Of a DNA stretch of 64,000 nucleotides, positions 58,130-64,000 are shown in pieces (position 1 is the first letter of the stretch; the number at the start of each line of letters is the position of its first letter). Origin of the DNA: Haberlea rhodopensis. Taxonomy: Eukaryota > Streptophyta > Magnoliopsida > Lamiales > Gesneriaceae. The DNA lies in the NCBI GenBank assembly GCA_907163345.1, contig CAJQUN010000055.1, positions 1,426,001 to 1,490,000 of the forward strand, written 5' to 3'. The notes under the pieces are model-generated. The model was not told where the DNA came from, ran no database searches, and was given only the letters and a program-made list of their open reading frames with translations. Made by a program: the position numbers and the translations under genes.

Positions 58130-59387
58130 TGTTGCGCCTTAAAACGCTACAACTCTCATTCCTCTATTTTAAATAAAATTATCGTTTTTGTTTTGATGAT
58201 TACAAAACCTATACATTTTGTACTAATGGTTTTTACTGAGTATGCAGCTTAAATTATGATCAAATTTGAAGATTGTAATAGTATTGAAATGCCAAAGAAA
58301 TTGTCTTTTGGAAGACACAGATCGCCCCAGGCGATGAGTGCCATCGCCCCAGGCGATGGGTGCCAGGCGAGGATCGCCACGCTCATCGACCCAGGCGATG
58401 GTTAGGCGAGCATGCGGGGAAGATCGCCCCAGGCGATGGTGACCATCGCCTGAGGCGATGGCAGCCACAGGGACTTCGCCCCCGCACATCGACTGAAGCG
58501 ACGCCGAGGCAATGCGCGGGCACGCGCGCGGGGAGTTCGCCCGAGGCGATGGCACGAACGCCTGAGGCGATGGGCTGGAACGCCTGAGGCGATGTGGACT
58601 TCGCCCGAGGCGATGCAAATTTTGGACATGCTGAAGCTACGGCCTTGATTTTAGCCACTGATCGCCTGAGGCGATCCAGCGATCGCCCGAGGCGATCTGT
58701 GCATTTTTGACCGTTGGAACGCGGCGATGGGTGATCGCCTGAGGCGATGGCTGAGGCGATCCAGGAGTGATTTCAGCCTTTTGAAGTGCAACGGCTAGTA
58801 GGAGCCTTGGAGGCCTTCTACACTATAAATATGGATGCTTTGGAGCATTTTGGAGCTAAGGAAGTCTACAACTCATACAAAGTGTTGATCAATTGTTGGT
58901 TCAAATTATATCATACTCTCCATACATTGTTGTTGTATTGGAGCTTGTGATTGTTTTCATTTGTTGAGTCTTGTTGTCTTCGTGTGAGTACACCGTGAAG
59001 GTGTTTCTGTTGGTACAATTCATTGTAAAGGTCCTCCAACACCAAAGCAAGTTGGAATATTGTAAAGACATCAACAAGTCTTGTTGGTGCAATTGTGTGG
59101 CTATCCTTGGAGCCCTTAAGGCCAAGAACTATTGTTCTAGTGGAACCTCGGTTGGAGGTTATCTAACCGGGAAGAGGAGACGTAGGCGATTCATCGCCGC
59201 ACATCTATAACAAATCCTTTTGTTCTTTATTGCTTTATTTCATTTACGCATTTATTTATTTATTCTTTTTATTTATCGATTGACTCAAGGCTTCCGCAAA
59301 GCGCAAAATATTTTTATTTTACAAACTCATTTTAAAAAGCTAAAGTAGCCAAGGAATCTCATTCACCCCCCCTCTTCGATTCCAACA
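58130..59387 (+). mobile_element. Solo LTR of the TR-GAG family, 1,258 bp, TSD AAAGC
   Basis: Begins TGTTGCGCCTTAAAACGC and ends TTCGATTCCAACA. AAAGC flanks it at 58125-58129 and 59388-59392, inside the RNase H reading frame of the Tat element. It is the plus-strand relative of the LTRs at 642-1994 and 5911-7296, more diverged at its U3 start. TATAAATA lies at 58824-58831 downstream of the palindrome array. Confidence 0.9.
58318..58758 (+). repeat. U3 palindrome array in the solo LTR
   Basis: About 13 copies of the ATCGCC..GGCGAT palindrome. Here many centres are CCA (ATCGCCCCAGGCGAT) or CGA rather than TCA. It ends about 65 bases upstream of the TATA box. It generates long spurious open frames on both strands. 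Confidence 0.85.
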
Positions 59388-61022
59388 AAAGCTCTCCTCT
59401 CAGGTTTGCGAGTAGCATTAGACGCCGGAGCTCGGAAAGTAAAAGTGTTTATGGATTCAATGCTGGTCGTGCAGCAGGTAAATGGGGTGTACAAGGTGAA
59501 AGAAGAAAAGTTGAAAAAATACGTGGAGAAGGCTCTAGTATTAATGACTCAGTTCCAGGAAGTAGAATTGAAGCAAATACCACGAGAAGATAATAACCGA
59601 GACAGTTCCATTCATGAGTGGAAGAACCGGAAAGTGCTGGTACAAGATCTTTTGGTCTCGCACATAGCTATCAACAGTATAATGAATTTGGAGCCTTGTA
59701 TCATATCCGATTGGCGAGAGCATATCATCAAATTCTTGAAAAATAGGGTGTTGCCATTAGATCCAAAGGAAGCTGCTCGGGTGAAGAGAATGGAGAGGCG
59801 TTTTGTGTTAGCAGAAGGTAAATTGTTCAAAAGGGGATTTTCAACTTCCTTCTTGCAATGCACATCAGTACAAGAAGGAGAACATTTGCTAAAGGAGCTT
59901 CACGAAGGCTGTTGTGGGAATCATTCGGGAAGTAATATGTTATATCAGAAAGCCCTTCGGGCAGGATACTATTGGCCCAGTGTGAGAGAAAATGCCGAAG
60001 AAATTGTTAAAAAATGTAACAATTGCCAGAAACATGCAAATTTATCTCATATACCCGCAGAGGTCCTAAATAGCAGTATTACTTCCTGTCCCTTCGATCA
60101 ATGGGGGATGGACATCGTCGGACCTTTTCCTCTTGCCACGGGGCAAAGAAAATTCCTCCTAGTAGCAGTTGAGTACTTTACTAAATGGGTGGAAGTTGAG
60201 CCTCTAGCAAATATAACTGAGGAGGAAATCATCAGATTCTTATGGAGAAGCATAGTATGTCGGTTCGGAATACCAAGGAGAATTATTTCGGATAATGGAA
60301 GGCAATTTCAGGGAAAGAAACTACAGGAGTGGTGCGAGGATATGAAAATCAAGCAAGCATTCACGTCAGTAGCCTATCCACAGTCAAATGGGTAAGTCGA
60401 AGTTATTAACCGTATTCAATTACATGTGATTAAGACGAAGCTGGAAGTGGCCCGAGGAGAATGGGTAAATGAACTACCTGGAGTCTTGTGGGCTTACCGA
60501 ACAACTCCTTGGGTATCTACAGGGGAAACTCCGTATAGCCTGGTATCCGGTTCGGAGGCCCTCATTCCAGCGGAAATTGGGGTTGAATCTCTCCTCGTAC
60601 AATGTTATGATCCAGAGCAGAACGAGGGTAAGAGAATGCAAGAGTTAGATGAGATTGATCAGCTAAGAGAACAGTTTGTAGCAAGAACAGAGCTATATAA
60701 AGTCAGGATTACCAATGCCTATAACCGAAGGGTTCGACCAAGAACATTTCAAGTTGGGGATTTAGTGTTACGAAGAACAAATCTTGCTGGTGAGGTAAAA
60801 AAGTTGGCACCCAAATGGGAAGGCCCTTACAAAATCAAGGAAGTGATCGGAAGAGGAGCCTACAGGCTGGAGGATCATGAAGGTCGGAAGTTGGTAAGAC
60901 CTTGGAACATTCATAACTTGAAGAAATATTTTGTGTAATCTTTCTTTTTTATTTATTTTATGAATTCAGCAGTAATAAAATGAAAGTATTTGATTCATCG
61001 AGTTTGTTCGGAATTCTAATGA

Positions 61023-61777
61023 TTTACTCGTGGGATCGGGATGTTTGGTCCACGTTTAAACATTAAAATATCATCGGTTTACTCGTGGGATCGGGATGTT
61101 TGGTCCACGTTTAAACATTAAATTATCATCGGTTTACTCGTGGGATCGGGATGTTTGTTCCACGTTTAAACATTAAATTATCATCGGTTTACTCGTGGGA
61201 TCGGGATGTTTGGTCCATGTTTAAACATTAAAATATCATCGGTTTACTCGTGGGATCGGGATGTTTGGTCCATGTTTAAACATTAAATTATCATCGGTTT
61301 ACTCGTGGGATCGGGATGTTTGGTCCACGTTTAAACATTAAATTATCATCGGTTTACTTGTGGGATCGGGATGTTTGGTCCACGTTTTAAACCTAAAATT
61401 GGGTAAGTGTTTGTGCTCGGAGTAGCAAGCTTTGTTCGGAATTTTAGTCGTTTACTCGTGGGATCGGGATGTTTGATCCACGTTTTAAACCTAAAATTGC
61501 CTAAGTGTTTGTGCTCGGGGTAGCGAGCTTTGTTCGGAATTTTAGTCGTTTACTCGTGGGATCGGGATGTTTGGTCCACGTTTTAAACCTAAAATTGCCT
61601 AAGTGTTTGTGCTCGGGGTAGCGAGCTTTGTTCGGAATTTTAGTCGTTTACTCGTGGGATCGGGATGTTTGGTCCACGTTTTAAAACTAAAATTGCCTAA
61701 GTGTTTGTGCTCGGGGTAGCGAGCTTTGTTCGGAATTTTAGTCGTTTACTCGTGGGATCGGGATGTTTGGTTCACGT
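61023..61777 (+). repeat. Compound minisatellite, 55-bp then 98-bp units
   Basis: TTTACTCGTGGGATCGGGAT recurs (one copy has TTTACTTG) at 61023, 61078, 61133, 61188, 61243, 61298 and 61353 (period 55). It then occurs at 61451, 61549, 61647 and 61745 (period 98), where each unit gains a block with GTGTTTGTGCTCGGGG and TTTGTTCGGAATTTTAG. The array follows the integrase stop, in the 3' region of the Tat element, and is cut by the Copia LTR. Confidence 0.9.
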
Positions 61778-62964
61778 TGTTAGTTCCGGATCTTATCGAT
61801 GAGATTTTAAAGATGACAAAACATATCAGACCGGATCGAGTGAAATCAGACTGACCAGAACGATCGCCCAAAACAGATCAAGCTGATAAGATGACAAAGC
61901 ATATCAGACCGGATCGAGGGTAATCAGACTGACCAGATCAATAGTTCAAAACAGAACAAGCTGATAAGGCATATTATATATCAGACCGGATCGATGAATT
62001 TCAGACTGACTAAACCGAAGCTTCAGATCGATCTCTATCTTTATCAGATCAGAGCAGCTTAGGATACATACAGAATGGCTCCTCAGTTTGAATCATTAAC
62101 GGCTATTTATTGTAGCATTTAATGTTGTAATTAATGCTACAAAGGACCAAGGACTGAAGATTGCCATAAAAGGTAAGAAGACAAAGAGTAGCTTACCTGA
62201 TAGTCGCCGAAAGTATGAACCAGAACGGCAAGTATCCTGAAGAAGAAGACTGAAGCCTACTCAGAGTTTAAGCAGAGTCAAAGTTGCACATTAAAGGAAA
62301 TAATGTCGTTGGTACATACAACTATAATAGGATGCAACAAAAAGAACTTACGGACTCTGGCTACTGACTCTCGCTGATCAATTGAAAAACACACAAGAAA
62401 GCAAAAACATCACAAGCTTACAAGCTCAGAAGCTCTCGAGCTGAAATCTTTCTTAAGCACGTTTACTTTGTAACATTTGATCATTTAGGATCACTGTGCG
62501 CATCTTGTGTTTTCTGTGTTGAAAAATAGAAGTGAGAAACATACTGTAACTGTCAGACAAAGTGTGTCTGAGCAGATTGAGTGACTAGGAGTTTCAGATT
62601 GGTAGTGAGGTAAATCCAGTCTGAATCGGGTTTGTACAACAGGATTGTATAAATCAAAGTCTTCTAGTATAAACCTTCCTTAATTGGAAGAAGGGGAGAC
62701 GTAGAAGGATTACACCACCTTCGAACTTCCAGAAACATATCCTGTGTATCTTATTTCTGCACTCGTTCTTTCTCACTAGCCATCGAGCCGTTCTTACATA
62801 CAAGAACAGACCGTTCCGCACTTATATTTTCAGTGGTCTGTTCTGTACAAGAATTGATTAAGAAACAGATTTCTTTCACTAATCCGAAAGAAATCACGAA
62901 GGATTAATTTTTAGAAGGAGTGTTCATTCACCCCCCCTCTAAACACTCCGGACCGATCCTAACA
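61778..62964 (+). mobile_element. 5' LTR of the Copia element (1,187 bp)
   Basis: Starts TGTTAGTTCCGGATC and ends GACCGATCCTAACA, just before the primer site. CATTCACCCCCCCTCT near its 3' end is shared with the TR-GAG LTRs. Its 5' part has three imperfect repeats of about 78 bp. Confidence 0.85.
61810..62030 (+). repeat. Three imperfect 78-bp repeats in the Copia U3
   Basis: Each unit has ATATCAGACCGGATCGA and CAGACTGACC/TA; the first two start at 61810 and 61888. They sit in U3, where such repeats are often promoter elements; that role is inferred. Confidence 0.75.
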
Positions 62965-62966
62965 AG

Positions 62967-62979
62967 TGGTATCAGAGCA
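62967..62979 (+). other. Primer-binding site of the Copia element, initiator Met tRNA
   Basis: TGGTATCAGAGCA two bases after the LTR end. Confidence 0.85.
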
Positions 62980-63011
62980 GGTCATCTTAATCAGCAAAAT
63001 CACTCGAGCTG

Positions 63012-64000
63012 ATGGCATCATTCAACAAAATCCCTATGTTCTCAAAAGAAGACTATGATGACTGGAGAATCAGAATGCAAGTTCATCTAGCAGCTCAGGA
63101 TGACGATATGTGGTTCGTCATCACTGATGGACCAATGAAGATTCTAAAAATAAATACAGCAGTCGCCATTACTGGTGGAGAACCACAAATGGTAGAAAAA
63201 GGACAGATCCCTCTGGACGAATGAGGAAAGAAAGAAAGCAAATCTCGATAATGTGGCCAAAGACATCTTGTTCAAGACATTGGACAAGAACATGTTCAGC
63301 AAAATCAAAATGTGCTCTACTGCCAAAGAAATTTGGGAGAAGATAGCACAGCTATGTGAAGGCAACGACCAGACCAAAGAAAACAAGCTGACTGTTGCTC
63401 TTCAAAGATTTGAGGGCATAAAGATGAAAAGTGGAGAAACTCTAAATGAGTTTGATGAAAGAGTCACTGGCATCATAATGAACTGAATGGTCTGGGGAAG
63501 GAATATTCTAACAGAGAGATCGCTCTGAAAGTTATGAGAGCTCTGCCAAAGGAATGGGATGTTAAGACCATTGCCATGAGGGAATCAAAAGATCTCAACA
63601 AGGTTGAACTTCATGATCTGTTTGCAGATCTTAAGGCCTATGAGTTTGAACTGATAAGCAGAGGTGAAGCAGAGTCATTCATCTCTCAACCAAACAAGGC
63701 CCTGGCAGCTATTCCAGACCAGATCGCTTCAACATCAGACCGATCTGCTGAACAGATAAGTAACGATGCTATGTCATTATTTATCAAGAAATTCGGTAAA
63801 TTCATGTCTAAGAATAAGAGGAACTTCAAACCCTCTCATCATTATAAATCAAGAAAAGATGATACTGTGAACGATCAGGCTTGCTACAATTGTGGTAAGA
63901 CCGGACATTTTATTGCAGATTGCACCAGACCGAAGAAAGAAGAACGGAAAGAAAAGCATCGTGATGATAGGAAGAAGAAGCACTACAATGACCGCAAGAA
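63012..64000 (+). pseudogene. Copia gag with two frame breaks, incomplete at window end
   Basis: It starts MASFNKIPMFSKEDYDDWRI (a typical Copia gag start) and continues with MCSTAKEIWEKIAQ, RALPKEWDVKT and the zinc knuckle CYNCGKTGHFIADC at about 63880. The frame is lost near 63215-63225 and again near 63475-63490, where in-frame stops occur and homology moves to another frame. MCSTAKEIWEK and RALPKEWD are also in the TR-GAG gag, so the two are related. The element may be inactive, or the breaks may be sequencing errors. Confidence 0.8.

Larger units (their letters stand above)
54493..60938 (+). pseudogene. Gag-pol of the Tat-clade element, multiply broken
   Basis: Gag occupies 54493-55674 (LNFRTLSMGNYDGSTDPEEY, LAGAAQSWFNQLPSG, ASKYINLEEAQRMKQKK) and runs into a 26-G tract (55592-55617), where the frame is lost. 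Protease with IFVDTGSSADVLF and reverse transcriptase with YVDDVLIK lie in 55682-57514. A frameshift at about 57505-57515 precedes the first RNase H (57549 onward), and the archaeal-type RNase H starts WSLFVDGSSTQIGSGA. An in-frame TAG at 58087 and the solo LTR (58130-59387) break that domain, which resumes at 59393 (GLRVALDAGARKVKVFMDS). Integrase at 59880-60938 has the HHCC region (CNNCQKH), WGMDIVGPF and IISDNGRQF, with a TAA at about 60392 inside the core. No functional product is possible. Confidence 0.85.
53794..61777 (+). mobile_element. Decayed Tat-clade Gypsy element (5' LTR, gag-pol, tandem-repeat 3' region)
   Basis: 5' LTR, tRNA primer site, gag, protease, reverse transcriptase, RNase H, a second (archaeal-type) RNase H, integrase, then a minisatellite-like 3' region. 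The second RNase H is diagnostic of the Tat clade. A 1.26-kb solo LTR interrupts it at 58130 and a Copia element at 61778, so its 3' LTR lies outside the window. Several stops and frameshifts show it is dead. The exact left end is uncertain. Confidence 0.8.
61778..64000 (+). mobile_element. 5' part of a Copia element, runs off the window
   Basis: 5' LTR, initiator-Met primer site and the start of a UBN2-type gag. It is inserted in the Tat minisatellite. The rest, including the 3' LTR and target duplication, is beyond the window. Confidence 0.8.

Noticed and set aside
58318..58758. CRISPR-like appearance of regularly repeated palindromes
   Set aside because: Spacing is irregular, spacers are not unique, and the array is part of a plant LTR found three times. 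No cas genes; eukaryotic sequence.
61023..61777. CRISPR-like tandem repeats
   Set aside because: There are no unique spacers. Whole 55- and 98-bp units repeat in tandem, so it is a minisatellite.

Overview
This window is nuclear DNA from a flowering plant, most likely a eudicot. The basis is AT-rich sequence, spliced genes with GT-AG introns, chloroplast, mitochondrial and plant developmental genes, and dense LTR retrotransposons of the plant Tekay, Tat and Copia types. No prokaryotic, CRISPR or phage features are present.

Layout. 1-640 holds the last two exons of an unrecognised minus-strand gene, cut off by a retroelement. 642-12035 is a tandem compound of a non-autonomous, gag-only LTR element (TR-GAG type, minus strand) with the order LTR-gag-LTR-gag-truncated LTR. 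Two unrelated solo LTRs have inserted into it. 12970-25545 is a complete 15-exon gene for cytosolic NADP-isocitrate dehydrogenase. Its first intron carries a full-length antisense Tekay-like chromovirus (13398-21712) with equal-length LTRs and a CCTAG target duplication. 25.5-31.2 kb is intergenic, with diverged repeats, a tRNA-like element, and a decayed Lhca3 (photosystem I antenna) fragment abutting a solo LTR.

31.3-46 kb is the gene-rich core: a short OCTOPUS/DUF740-like protein (+), mitochondrial ribosomal protein mL41 (-, 3 exons), the chloroplast glutamyl-tRNA reductase-binding protein GBP (+, 11 exons) divergent from mL41, and a KANADI1-like GARP transcription factor (-, at least 5 exons). 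46.2-53.5 kb is intergenic, with two SINE-like insertions that have clear target duplications, a hAT-like MITE, microsatellites and an unusual cluster of four palindromes. From 53.8 kb to the end there are nested retroelements: a decayed Tat-clade Gypsy element (about 53794-61777) whose RNase H region is split by a plus-strand solo LTR of the same TR-GAG family, a 55/98-bp compound minisatellite in its 3' region, and then the 5' part of a Copia element (61778 onward) that runs off the window.

How the parts relate. The host genes act in separate processes: NADPH and 2-oxoglutarate supply, mitochondrial translation, control of tetrapyrrole synthesis, and organ polarity. The most distinctive content is in the mobile DNA: the tandem gag-only element, the dense ATCGCC..GGCGAT palindrome array in the U3 of its LTRs upstream of the TATA box, four solo LTRs with perfect 5-bp target duplications, and a recent-looking chromovirus inside a housekeeping gene. 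Exon boundaries were placed by eye from splice sites and family similarity. Clade names rest on motifs, not on searches.
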